Source: Lentisphaeria bacterium
GTDB taxonomy: Bacteria > Verrucomicrobiota > Lentisphaeria > Victivallales > UBA1829
NCBI GenBank assembly: GCA_003526375.1
Contig: DPDG01000112.1
Location: 1-39,200, forward strand
Direction: 5' to 3'
DNA length: 39,200 nt
A model generated the notes under the pieces. It was not told where the DNA came from. It ran no database searches and saw nothing but the letters and a program-made list of their open reading frames with translations. Below are positions 1 through 6,794 of this stretch, piece by piece. The first letter of the stretch is position 1. The number at the start of each line of letters is the position of its first letter. Made by a program: the position numbers and the translations under genes.

Positions 1-183
1 CACAAATTCTGGTGAAGAGGCTTATTTTCTATTTTCTGTTGAAAAACCTTTCTACGTAAATTACGTTCTAATTTACTGCAGAATAATGATTTTTCAAGTG
101 ACAATATGACATGCTCGTAATTTTTCTGATAGCCAAGCTCAGTTTGAGAGAAGGTATCGGAATACGCCTCAAAGAATCAAATT

Positions 184-321
184 TTATGCGGGATAGCCCC
201 CCCCTATCGTTGCACCGGGATACTGCAGTTCCGCAATTTGTCTGGCACGAGCCATGTGATCAGCTTCAATAACGACTTCGAATACTGTGGTTCTGGTTTG
301 GACAACAACCTTGTATTTCAC
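184..321 (-). CDS. Small hypothetical protein, 45 aa, GTG start
   Basis: The reading frame starts at a GTG (complement of 319-321) preceded by a strong AAGGAGG with a 6-nt spacer, which is the main support for it being real. The product begins MKYKVVVQTRTTVFEVVIEA and ends in GGGYPA. It looks like a beta-strand followed by a helix and has no signal peptide or membrane segment. A run of eight C (eight G on the coding strand, 197-204) sits seven codons before the stop. One extra G would carry the frame on for about 33 codons, to a stop at 68-70, so slippage or a sequencing error could change the C-terminus. I recognise no family. Confidence 0.55.
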   Translation of the reverse strand: MKYKVVVQTRTTVFEVVIEADHMARARQIAELQYPGATIGGGYPA

Positions 322-431
322 AAAAGACCTCCTTGGTTTATGCGTCTACAGATAATATTATTTTTCAAAAAATCAAGTCTTATTTTTGATATAATTCATT
401 AATAGATAATAATATACAAAATATCAAATTT

Positions 432-507
432 GGGGCATTCTGGGAGCGATTGCGATTCTGACGATAAAATAATCATAAGAGCTGTTGATCACGCCCAGAA
501 TCGCCCC
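432..507 (-). repeat. Overlapping inverted repeats with two mutually exclusive hairpins
   Basis: The right arm at 494-507 can pair with 432-444 (13 pairs with one bulged base at 502). It can also pair, as CAGAATCGC at 496-504, with GCGATTCTG at 452-460 (9 perfect pairs). Both partners lie downstream of the 138-aa gene on the minus strand and upstream of the 45-aa gene. Two competing stems sharing one arm are what an attenuator or antitermination leader looks like, but no T-run follows. It may equally be a recombination or replication site of the element. Confidence 0.45.
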
Positions 508-516
508 GGGATGGCT

Positions 517-933
517 TTATGGCTTCGAGAAAATAAAATCGATGATCTCTTGTTGCTTGCAAGCGTATTCTGCCGCTTCTGCATCGGAATCAGCCATTAC
601 TTCTTGATATTGGTAAAATTCATGTTCTCGACCGACCATTTCAGCAACACTGCGTGGTACAATACGGTATTGGGTCGAATCACCGAGTTTGTTGGTGAAT
701 GAATTGATGCGCCTTTCTGCTTCCTCTCCTGTATTGAATGCAAAATATTTCAACACTCCATCTTCACAGAAGATGGCGAAATATTCCTTGTTCTCAGGGA
801 AGTTGATGTGAAAGTCAGAACTTGCATTATAGATTATGCGCTCAAATTGTTCGTTGTATCCTGAATCTACTAATCCTTGTAGAACATAACCAAGCTCTCT
901 GAGCAAGGTCTCCATAGTCGCTGCGTTTTCCAT
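517..933 (-). CDS. Hypothetical protein, 138 aa (mobile element)
   Basis: The frame starts with ATG at 931-933, directly abutting the TAA of the HTH gene upstream, and GGAGGG lies 6 nt before it, so the two genes are almost certainly translated together. The product is acidic, has no signal peptide or membrane span, and contains a central FAIFCEDG/YFAFNTGEEAERR segment that looks like an alpha/beta fold. The last third is helical and rich in Glu, Ala and Gln. I do not recognise the family. Its position beside an excisionase-like gene in an integrase-bearing element suggests an element-specific accessory or regulatory role. That is inference from context only. Confidence 0.7.
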   Translation of the reverse strand: MENAATMETLLRELGYVLQGLVDSGYNEQFERIIYNASSDFHINFPENKEYFAIFCEDGVLKYFAFNTGEEAERRINSFTNKLGDSTQYRIVPRSVAEMVGREHEFYQYQEVMADSDAEAAEYACKQQEIIDFIFSKP

Positions 934-1098
934 TTATTTGCCCTCCGTTAAGATTTTTTCGATGAGGCTTTCTTCGTAATAGACTCGCTTCCCGATGCGG
1001 ATTCTGTTCAATTTCCAGCGACTTAGAGTACGTGCTGAAATATTGAGGAACTGTGCCACTTCCTGAGTGGTCAATAAATTACCATTTTTATTTTTCAT
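934..1098 (-). CDS. Excisionase-like helix-turn-helix DNA-binding protein, 54 aa
   Basis: The product matches the pattern of the short MerR/excisionase-type (HTH_17) proteins: LLTTQEVAQFLNISARTLSRW forms the helix-turn-helix at residues 8-28, followed by the wing RIGKRVYYEESLIEKIL. Such proteins act as recombination directionality factors or as small repressors in integrative elements. The start at 1098 is chosen because AAGGAG lies 10 nt upstream. The frame is open for 47 more codons, but that extension is compositionally odd (hydrophobic FIFFYIF stretch) and lacks a better ribosome site. The stop abuts the next start, indicating a two-gene operon. It is divergent from the primase/helicase and could control both directions. 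Confidence 0.75.
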   Translation of the reverse strand: MKNKNGNLLTTQEVAQFLNISARTLSRWKLNRIRIGKRVYYEESLIEKILTEGK

Positions 1099-1334
1099 TG
1101 TATTTTTTCTCCTTACAGCGTTCATCGCTGCCATCAATGGAAAAATATAAAAAAATATGAAAATCGGAACTTTCTGCCGGATTTTCCGACAGGAATATTT
1201 CTTCGAGAAACTTCCCCGAAAGCTGGTTTTATGATTCAAGAAAACTCAGATGGAGGGTGAAGCCATAGGAAGAACTTTCTTGCGGACGCTTTATATATAA
1301 GTGGAATAGCACTCTGCCTACTTTCTGCAGATGG
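1099..1334. promoter_or_regulatory. Divergent intergenic region between HTH gene and primase/helicase
   Basis: This region must hold promoters for both directions. It contains a short hairpin at 1174-1192 (CTGCCGG and CCGACAG, one G-T pair, loop ATTTT) and an A+T-rich TATATATA segment at 1292-1299. I see no clear -35/-10 pair on either strand, so the promoters are not assigned. Confidence 0.3.
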
Positions 1335-4094
1335 GTGAAAAAATCCTCAATGTTAACATTTTTTTATAATCATCTATTTATGTCATTGAATGACAGACGG
1401 GGATACTGGCAGTCCGAACAATCCCTGTTTTCATCGATCGGATATAAGGATGAATATGTGATGATTACAAATACAAAGGATTTTATGATGCTCTTGGGCT
1501 TCCAGGAGAATGATCTTGTCAGTTGGGGAGCCTCTGCTCCTGACTGGCGTTTTCACAGGGGAATCGCCACGGCTGGAGAGCTCTGGCAGACGAATGAGTC
1601 GGCAGAAGCTGACAATTATAATATGTATTACTCGATTTCGAGTTTCAAGGGCAGAGGGAAAGCAACCGAGGATCAGGTGGACAAGGTGTTTGAACTCGTG
1701 TTGGACATTGATTATGGAGCTCACCACAAACGTGCGGAATTTGAGGATTACACCCATGCGTGGCAATACATCAAGGAACATTTTCCCAAGCCGACCGTAA
1801 TCATCCATACTGGCGGAGGCTTCCAGCTCCACTATAAACTCTCGACTCCGCTTTCAGGGGATGCCGCTAAAAGACGTTTCAAAATGCTTGTGGCAGCAAT
1901 CGCCCGCCACTATCGAGTGGATTTTTGCTTTTCGTTGGAACACTTGTTCCGCTTGCCGTTCTCCCGCAACATCAAGTCGGGAGCCGAAATCAGAGAGGTA
2001 TCCATCTTGGAAGTGAACCCGGAAATATCATATACGCTTGAGGATATTCAGGACAAGTTTCTTCCTGCCGATTTTTCGTTGGAAGAACCGACATCCCATG
2101 CCGTCGAAAAAAGCAGAATCGCTTCCATCAAAAAGGATACCCAGTCATTATTTGATCGCAGTGCTGTTGCGTTTCAGCTTCTCATCAGGTGCTTGAAGTT
2201 CGTCCCGGATGTTTCCGACAAGGTGCTTGAAACCGCAATCGTCAATGATCCGGTGTTGTTTGAGCACTATCATCAGGAGCGCCGCTTGGTCAGAATGGAC
2301 ATCCAGAGAGCTCGAAACAAGGTAATGGAAGAATCCATAGAATGTGTCCTTCCTGTCGAGAAATTCCATTTCGGCAACCCGGATTTGAGTTTGTATGACA
2401 AGGTCAGGAATAAGTTCGATCAGCAGTTCTTCACTACCCGTTCTCCAAAAATCGACATCACGCTATCCATTCTCGACCAATGCCATAAGCAGGGAAAACA
2501 GGCGCTTCTCAGCTTGCCTTGCAGCAGCGGCAAGAGTACCGCCGCCTTGTTATTTATTGCCGCTCATGCCTCAGCAAATCATCGTTTCTGGTTGGTGTCG
2601 GAAAAGATCGCCGATTGTAAGCGCAATGCCGATATGTTGAGAAAGTTGAGCTGCAATGCACTTCCATTCCACGGACGTGACGGGGAATGTTGCAAGGTCG
2701 ATGAGCAGGTTTTCCGTCATCAGAATAAAAAGCGTATCTGTTCCGAATGCCCCAATCCGTGCGGAGCGGAATTGAAGTATTGTGTCGATGAGTATCGTTT
2801 GGATTTTCCATTGGCGGATGTCGTTTGCTGTACGCATGCGCACTATAAGCATGCGTTGGCAAACGGACAATTTCCGCTTAATCTTCATATGGTCATCATT
2901 GATGAGAGCCCCGAATTACTTGAAAGTTTCTCATTTCAACAAAAGGACCTCAGTATTTTGTATAAACACTTGGCTGATTATCCTCCCGTCCTCGAATTGG
3001 AGGCTGATATGGTGACAATCGAACAACTCTTATCCGATCACTCCTGTCGCCGTATCAAGCCGTTGAACTATGATTTCGCAGAAATATCCCGTTACCTCTT
3101 TATGCAGTTCCATCGCAAGGCAATATCCATGGAGGATTTTGAGTTTGCATTGGAATTCTGTCAGTTCTTCGGAAAAAACGAGAATATTTTCGGAATGGCT
3201 AAGGATCAGCATTATGAGTTCATCGCAGGAACTGTAGAGCTCGAAACCTCCGTTCAAACCGTTATCTTGGATGGCTCTGCCAAACTTCAAAGTACCAGAT
3301 GGAAAGGCTTTTCCATCATCGAATGCGACCAGTTGAAGACCGCTTATCCGAATACGCATATCCACTGTATTCTTGACAATCCCACCAAGAGCAAGTTGTC
3401 GAACAAAAAGGTCTTCCAGAAAATTATTGACGCAACCGACGAGCTTCTTACTCAATCCGACACGGACACCATCCTTTTTGCCAACAAGAACTTGAGCACA
3501 GACCCCATATTAGCCAGGGCGATTGACCGCCTCAAACAAACCATCATCAGTAAGGACGGCAACATCATTCCGTTACCTCGTGGGCAACATATCGGGAGCA
3601 ACGCAGGAAGAACAGCTCAATTTTCCGTGATTGCGATGAGTTTGTTCCGCACGGTTTCTGCCTATGCTCTCCAAACGGCTATCTGTCGTGATGAGGAAAT
3701 CGACGCTGACAGAATCTGGAGTGAAGCGGTTTTCAACGGGAAGAAAGTGCTCATTCCCAAGTTCTGTCGTGACGGTTCTTTTGCGGATAAGAAAATCAAT
3801 CAACAATATCTCAAAACTCTTGAGCGTGATTTATATCAAGCCATTATGCGTGGCTGTATCAGAGAACATTCCGATGCCGAATACCATGTAATCGCCTTGG
3901 TCAACATTCCGCAGGTAGTTAACCTTTTGAAACTTGATCTGCCGGAATGTCATATCCATTTCCTTGAAAATGAAGTTCTCAACCTCCATTTTCAAGGTTA
4001 CTCAGAAGCCGAAATAGCAAAAGAAACCGGAATCGCCAAAAGAACAGTCAGAGATCAAATTCTCAAAGTATCCGAATATTGCCGCTTGGACTGA
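1335..4094 (+). CDS. Fused AEP-like primase and superfamily-helicase replication protein
   Basis: This 919-aa protein is the likely replication protein of the element. Residues 105-230 resemble the archaeo-eukaryotic primase fold: an acidic pair LVLDIDYG (D124, D126), HTGGGFQLHYKL with H166, and LFRLPFSRNIK, equivalent to the RxPGTxNxK region of plasmid and phage primases. Residues 390-620 look like an NTPase/helicase core, with Walker A PCSSGKST at 395-402 and Walker B IIDES at 521-525. Between them lie clustered cysteines (C452, C453, C469, C472, C476, C483), placed as in XPD/DinG-type helicases that bind an iron-sulfur cluster. The last 35 residues form a helix-turn-helix (SEAEIAKETGIAKRTVRDQI). 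The GTG start at 1335 lacks a good ribosome site; ATG 1350 or 1380 are alternatives. The domain calls come from motifs only. Confidence 0.75.
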   Translation: MKKSSMLTFFYNHLFMSLNDRRGYWQSEQSLFSSIGYKDEYVMITNTKDFMMLLGFQENDLVSWGASAPDWRFHRGIATAGELWQTNESAEADNYNMYYSISSFKGRGKATEDQVDKVFELVLDIDYGAHHKRAEFEDYTHAWQYIKEHFPKPTVIIHTGGGFQLHYKLSTPLSGDAAKRRFKMLVAAIARHYRVDFCFSLEHLFRLPFSRNIKSGAEIREVSILEVNPEISYTLEDIQDKFLPADFSLEEPTSHAVEKSRIASIKKDTQSLFDRSAVAFQLLIRCLKFVPDVSDKVLETAIVNDPVLFEHYHQERRLVRMDIQRARNKVMEESIECVLPVEKFHFGNPDLSLYDKVRNKFDQQFFTTRSPKIDITLSILDQCHKQGKQALLSLPCSSGKSTAALLFIAAHASANHRFWLVSEKIADCKRNADMLRKLSCNALPFHGRDGECCKVDEQVFRHQNKKRICSECPNPCGAELKYCVDEYRLDFPLADVVCCTHAHYKHALANGQFPLNLHMVIIDESPELLESFSFQQKDLSILYKHLADYPPVLELEADMVTIEQLLSDHSCRRIKPLNYDFAEISRYLFMQFHRKAISMEDFEFALEFCQFFGKNENIFGMAKDQHYEFIAGTVELETSVQTVILDGSAKLQSTRWKGFSIIECDQLKTAYPNTHIHCILDNPTKSKLSNKKVFQKIIDATDELLTQSDTDTILFANKNLSTDPILARAIDRLKQTIISKDGNIIPLPRGQHIGSNAGRTAQFSVIAMSLFRTVSAYALQTAICRDEEIDADRIWSEAVFNGKKVLIPKFCRDGSFADKKINQQYLKTLERDLYQAIMRGCIREHSDAEYHVIALVNIPQVVNLLKLDLPECHIHFLENEVLNLHFQGYSEAEIAKETGIAKRTVRDQILKVSEYCRLD

Positions 4095-4107
4095 TATTCT
4101 CAATAAA

Positions 4108-4154
4108 AAAAGAGTGGTTTACCTTAAGAATATCTATAGGTATTCCACTCTTTT
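4108..4154. terminator. Hairpin terminator between convergent genes
   Basis: AAAAGAGTGG at 4108-4117 pairs perfectly with CCACTCTTTT at 4145-4154. An inner TACC/GGTA extends the stem. The A-rich 5' and T-rich 3' flanks allow it to work for the primase (+) and possibly the zinc-ribbon gene (-). Confidence 0.75.
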
Positions 4155-4203
4155 CTTTGATGTTTGTGTATCCACCGGTTCAAGCGGATAAGAATTCAAG
4201 CAA

Positions 4204-4392
4204 TTATGCCGATTCTAAAATTTCTGCCAAGTTGTCATTCATCCATTCCTCATAGTCTTCCTTCATAGGTTCCAACTGACTGAAACAATCCATACAACAG
4301 ATCATGTCATTACCGACTCCATAAGCGACTTTTTCATTTTCTGCGATAGGATTGAAACAAATCCAACAAAATTTACTATTTTCATTTTCCAT
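4204..4392 (-). CDS. Small zinc-ribbon protein, 62 aa
   Basis: The product starts MENENSKFCWICFNP and contains two Cys pairs, CWIC at 9-12 and CCMDC at 32-36. This four-cysteine spacing suits a zinc ribbon or treble-clef knuckle. The C-terminus is acidic and helical (KEDYEEWMNDNLAEILES). GGGAG lies 8 nt before the ATG. Small zinc-ribbon proteins of this kind are common in mobile elements and are often protein-binding or transcription-modulating; no specific role can be given. A strong minus-strand hairpin at 4425-4493 lies just upstream, so the gene either has its own promoter in the roughly 30 bases between or depends on read-through from the integrase. Confidence 0.65.
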   Translation of the reverse strand: MENENSKFCWICFNPIAENEKVAYGVGNDMICCMDCFSQLEPMKEDYEEWMNDNLAEILESA

Positions 4393-4424
4393 TTTCTATT
4401 CTCCCATTTTAGGACACAAAAAAA

Positions 4425-4493
4425 GGTGCTCTGAACAACAGACCAATGCTACCGCCTCGGCAGTAAGCAATTCAGTGTGTTGTTCAGAGCACC
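4425..4493 (-). terminator. Strong intrinsic terminator or attenuator on the minus strand
   Basis: A perfect 16-bp stem (GGTGCTCTGAACAACA at 4425-4440 with its complement at 4478-4493) encloses a 37-nt loop that itself can form an imperfect stem (TGCTACCGCC against GGCAGTAAGCA). On the minus strand it is followed by a run of eight T at 4417-4424. It lies downstream of the integrase and upstream of the zinc-ribbon gene. The sequence GTGCTCTG recurs at 4498-4505. Confidence 0.75.
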
Positions 4494-4642
4494 CCTTGTG
4501 CTCTGTGAATTACTTTTTTTCGTGCCATATTAATTATGACATGCTAAATAATATAGCATTATATTTTCAAAAATCAAATTTTTTATAAAAATAATTCACA
4601 TATAGAAATCTAATAAAAATTACATTGCACTTTTGCTCATAC

Positions 4643-6016
4643 TTAGAATGATTCTACCAGTAACTCTAAGATTTCTCTTTTTTGCTTATCCGACAAGTTA
4701 CTTTCCAAATAGTTAATTACCTTGGCAAGAGCTTCTGTGTCCGCTTGTTGAAATGCCGTTATCAAGGGAATTTCTGCGCTGATCCTTGGGGAATTTGTCA
4801 TGACAGCTAAAGGAATTGACTCGATTACACTCTTCTTGGCTTCAAGAGTATAATGCGTATAATGTTCCGTCATAGCGACATTGCTGTGTCCGACAATGGA
4901 TCTGATCAGTGATAAGTCTTTTCCTGAACTCGCCGCAATCGTACAGAATGTATGCCGGAACGAATGAAAAGAATACCGTCCGATCCGACGTTGTTTCGTC
5001 TCGCCTTGAGAATTTATGTAGAACATTCTCCGGGTTTCAACAGGCTGTTCTTTGGTTTGTATTCCTGCCGAACGTAAGAGTTTGTCCACATCAGTGCTGA
5101 TCCCCGAACTATTGTAGCCATACCGTTCTGCAACATCGGGCAGTATGTATTCATTGCGTTTCCACGTTTCCGCAATTTTGAATTGTTCCTCCAGAATCGA
5201 CGGTATCGGAAGCACAATATACTGTTTCATGGTTTTTATTGTTTTCCTCGCCTTGAATTTGACCGTGCCATCGCCTTGTATATAGTCCCAGCGAAAGCAT
5301 GCGGCATCATGCATTCTCAATCCGAAGCACAGCCCCAGAAGAAAGAGGATTCGCATTTGCGGTTTGTGGAGAATATGATAGTTGTCATCATCCAAGGTTT
5401 TGAAAATAGCACTTACCTGTTCCGGCGTAAAAGGTTTTCTGCTCTCGGTTGTGGCTGTTTTAGCTTTTATGTTCCTGAAAGGAGAATCATCCTGAAGTAA
5501 GGTTTTGAAGACCAATTTCAAGGTTTGCAAGTAATAGTTATAGGTTTTCGGAGAGATTCCTGTGCTCCATAAATTCGTCATGAATGTTGCGGCGGTATCG
5601 AAAGTTATATCATCAATTGAATCAATCTTTTTCTCCGCTAAGAAAGAGAGGAACTTTCGGCAGTACAATTCATTTCGTTTTAAAGTCAGCTTGCCACTAT
5701 CAGGACGATTGGGGTTGCGAAGATACGTTTCCCATAATTCGGACAATTTGATTCTGGAGCGTTGAATGATTTTCCTGCTTCCGGCAACTTGAGCCATATA
5801 CTCAAGCCGATTTTCAATAAATTCGATTTTCTGCCGTTCTCTGGTCAACTCCGCTACGATTGCATCAGCTTTCGCTCTGAGCGTTACAGGCTTACCGCAT
5901 TCATCTTTCAACGTGATCGTTTTTACCTTTCCGTCAATATCGGAATACTGATGAACAAATTTGCCATTCCTTTTAAAAATCGTTCCAGTTCCTTTTAACC
6001 GCCGATCTTTTGCCAT
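4643..6016 (-). CDS. Tyrosine recombinase (phage-type integrase), 457 aa
   Basis: The enzyme cuts and rejoins DNA at attachment sites to insert or excise the element. Residues 1-65 hold an N-terminal arm-binding-like region (GTGTIFKRNGKFVHQY), 90-185 the SAM-like core-binding domain, and 195-400 the catalytic domain. The catalytic set is complete: R234 in GLRMHDA, H351-x-x-R354 in HSFRHTF, H377 in VGHSNVAMTEHY and the nucleophile Y386; K257 or K260 is the likely lysine. The gene ends in a 50-residue helical tail. Its start lies about 75 bp from the tRNA-Asn 3' fragment at 6090-6134, the usual place of an integrase beside its att site. Direct repeats of CTAAC at 6042-6058 could be arm sites. 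Length and layout are normal for the family. Confidence 0.93.
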   Translation of the reverse strand: MAKDRRLKGTGTIFKRNGKFVHQYSDIDGKVKTITLKDECGKPVTLRAKADAIVAELTRERQKIEFIENRLEYMAQVAGSRKIIQRSRIKLSELWETYLRNPNRPDSGKLTLKRNELYCRKFLSFLAEKKIDSIDDITFDTAATFMTNLWSTGISPKTYNYYLQTLKLVFKTLLQDDSPFRNIKAKTATTESRKPFTPEQVSAIFKTLDDDNYHILHKPQMRILFLLGLCFGLRMHDAACFRWDYIQGDGTVKFKARKTIKTMKQYIVLPIPSILEEQFKIAETWKRNEYILPDVAERYGYNSSGISTDVDKLLRSAGIQTKEQPVETRRMFYINSQGETKQRRIGRYSFHSFRHTFCTIAASSGKDLSLIRSIVGHSNVAMTEHYTHYTLEAKKSVIESIPLAVMTNSPRISAEIPLITAFQQADTEALAKVINYLESNLSDKQKREILELLVESF

Positions 6017-6089
6017 TTCCGCACCATCATTCTAAACGCCAACTAACGATTAGCTAACAATGAGTGCTTTTTCTGCTCAAAAGACAATG

Positions 6090-6134
6090 CTGTTAACCAC
6101 TTGGTCGCTGGTTCGAATCCAGCTGCCGGAGCCA
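6090..6134 (+). other. tRNA-Asn 3' half (attR-like site)
   Basis: The segment is the 3' part of a tRNA. It has anticodon loop CTGTTAA (6090-6096, anticodon GTT), stem strand CCACT, variable loop TGGTC, T-arm GCTGG-TTCGAAT-CCAGC (6107-6123), acceptor strand TGCCGGA (6124-6130), discriminator G and CCA (6132-6134). The bases before it (CAATG) cannot pair with CCACT, so the gene is cut at the 5' edge of the anticodon loop. A 7-nt anticodon loop flanked by its stems is a standard tyrosine-integrase crossover site. Six T follow directly and may be the original tRNA terminator. Confidence 0.85.
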
Positions 6135-6301
6135 TTTTTTACCTCCGTTTTCCCGTGATTCAGCCTCAAATTCAGCATTGATCTTCCCTTTTGGAAGCCT
6201 GTCGCATCTCTTGATAAGATGCTCTCAAACAGGTCGAATAAGTGGATTATAAGGTGCCCATAAGGAGGCAATAAATTACTACCGACTCCGAATCTTTCAA
6301 G
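6135..6301. other. Gene-free stretch with a two-part hairpin
   Basis: No convincing gene lies here. A hairpin with outer stem CCTGT/ACAGG (6198-6202 and 6229-6233) and inner stem GCATCT/AGATGC (6204-6209 and 6217-6222) is visible. A ribosome-site-like AAGGAGG near 6260 has no start codon after it. Confidence 0.4.
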
Positions 6302-6391
6302 TCGCTCCCCTATTCATTTTGACCAGCGATCCAACCTCACGGCTCTATAACGACGATTGAGCCACCTACTCTACCGCTGAGCTATGCCGGA
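6302..6391 (-). pseudogene. Orphan tRNA-Asn 5' half followed by a degenerate 3' half
   Basis: On the minus strand 6391-6360 reads as a 5' tRNA half: acceptor TCCGGCA (6391-6385), TA, D-arm GCTC-AGCGGTA-GAGT, A, anticodon stem GGTGG, then CT. It diverges at C6359. Acceptor TCCGGCA pairs exactly with TGCCGGA of the 3' half at 6124-6130, and GGTGG pairs with its CCACT (one G-T). Further on, the minus strand at 6334-6302 still resembles the lost T-arm region: TTGGATCGCTGGTC against TTGGTCGCTGGTTC, then GGGGAGCGA against CCGGAGCCA. It cannot fold as a working tRNA, because the anticodon stem and T-stem have no partners. It is either a damaged tRNA or one with its 3' half swapped. Confidence 0.7.
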
Positions 6392-6734
6392 ACGTTGATG
6401 GGACTGATGAAAGTGATGAAAAATGTTGGTCTGCCACATCGCATTTTCATTTACTGAAAAAGATCATACTCCTTCCAGCTGCCAGCCGACAGCAGGAAGG
6501 AGAGCTTAATCACGGCATTTGAGAACCGCCGTTGATTTTTCGATTGAACTTTAAATTTGTTCTAAAGTATGACACGAAATGTGACACCGGAAGAGAGCAT
6601 GTTGGCAGTGCTAACTAATTGTATATACAGATTACTGCAAATTAAATTGGCGGAGTTCCTCTCTTCCCACCAGTTTTTCTATGGAGAGTAATTGATTGTC
6701 CGCAACTTATAACAGATGTTTTTCCGCCATACTT
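6392..6734. other. Gene-free stretch upstream of the acetyltransferase
   Basis: I see no gene. A hairpin with stem CTCCTTCC/GGAAGGAG (6469-6476 and 6495-6502) has an inner CTGC/GCAG. On the minus strand it is followed by a T-run (CTTTTTC), so it could be a weak terminator. The tRNA 5' half on the minus strand would need a promoter here, but none is clear. Confidence 0.3.
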
Positions 6735-6763
6735 GAAAAGAACGGTATCTGCAATTATACTAT
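6735..6763 (+). promoter_or_regulatory. Sigma-70-type promoter for the acetyltransferase
   Basis: TTGAAA (6735-6740) and TATACT (6758-6763) are 17 bp apart. The expected start of transcription is about 25 bp before the ATG at 6795. Confidence 0.7.
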
Positions 6764-6794
6764 TTCATTTTAATATAACACAGGAGAAAAAACA

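Larger units (their letters stand above)
1..6134. mobile_element. Right end of a tRNA-Asn-targeting integrative element (left end outside the window)
   Basis: The stretch carries a tyrosine recombinase next to a tRNA 3' fragment, an excisionase-like HTH gene, a divergent fused primase/helicase and short unknown genes, all A+T-richer than the DNA from 6795 on. Integrase beside a partial tRNA is the usual right boundary of a genomic island, prophage or phage satellite. No capsid, terminase, conjugation or cargo gene is visible, so the element class cannot be fixed. A primase-bearing satellite or an integrated plasmid are both possible. The boundary at 6134 is the CCA end of the tRNA fragment; the element continues to the left of position 1. 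Confidence 0.75.

Noticed and set aside
430..702. A 90-codon plus-strand frame at the left end
   Set aside because: It begins at a TTG without a ribosome site, runs antisense to the 138-aa gene and covers the inverted repeats.
6077..6271. A 64-codon minus-strand frame containing GSWIRTSD
   Set aside because: This peptide is the well-known false translation of tRNA 3' ends; the DNA is the tRNA-Asn fragment.
6302..6391. A tmRNA or intron-bearing tRNA on the minus strand
   Set aside because: There is no tag-peptide frame, and the 3' side cannot pair with the 5' acceptor or anticodon stems, so it is not a working split or permuted tRNA.
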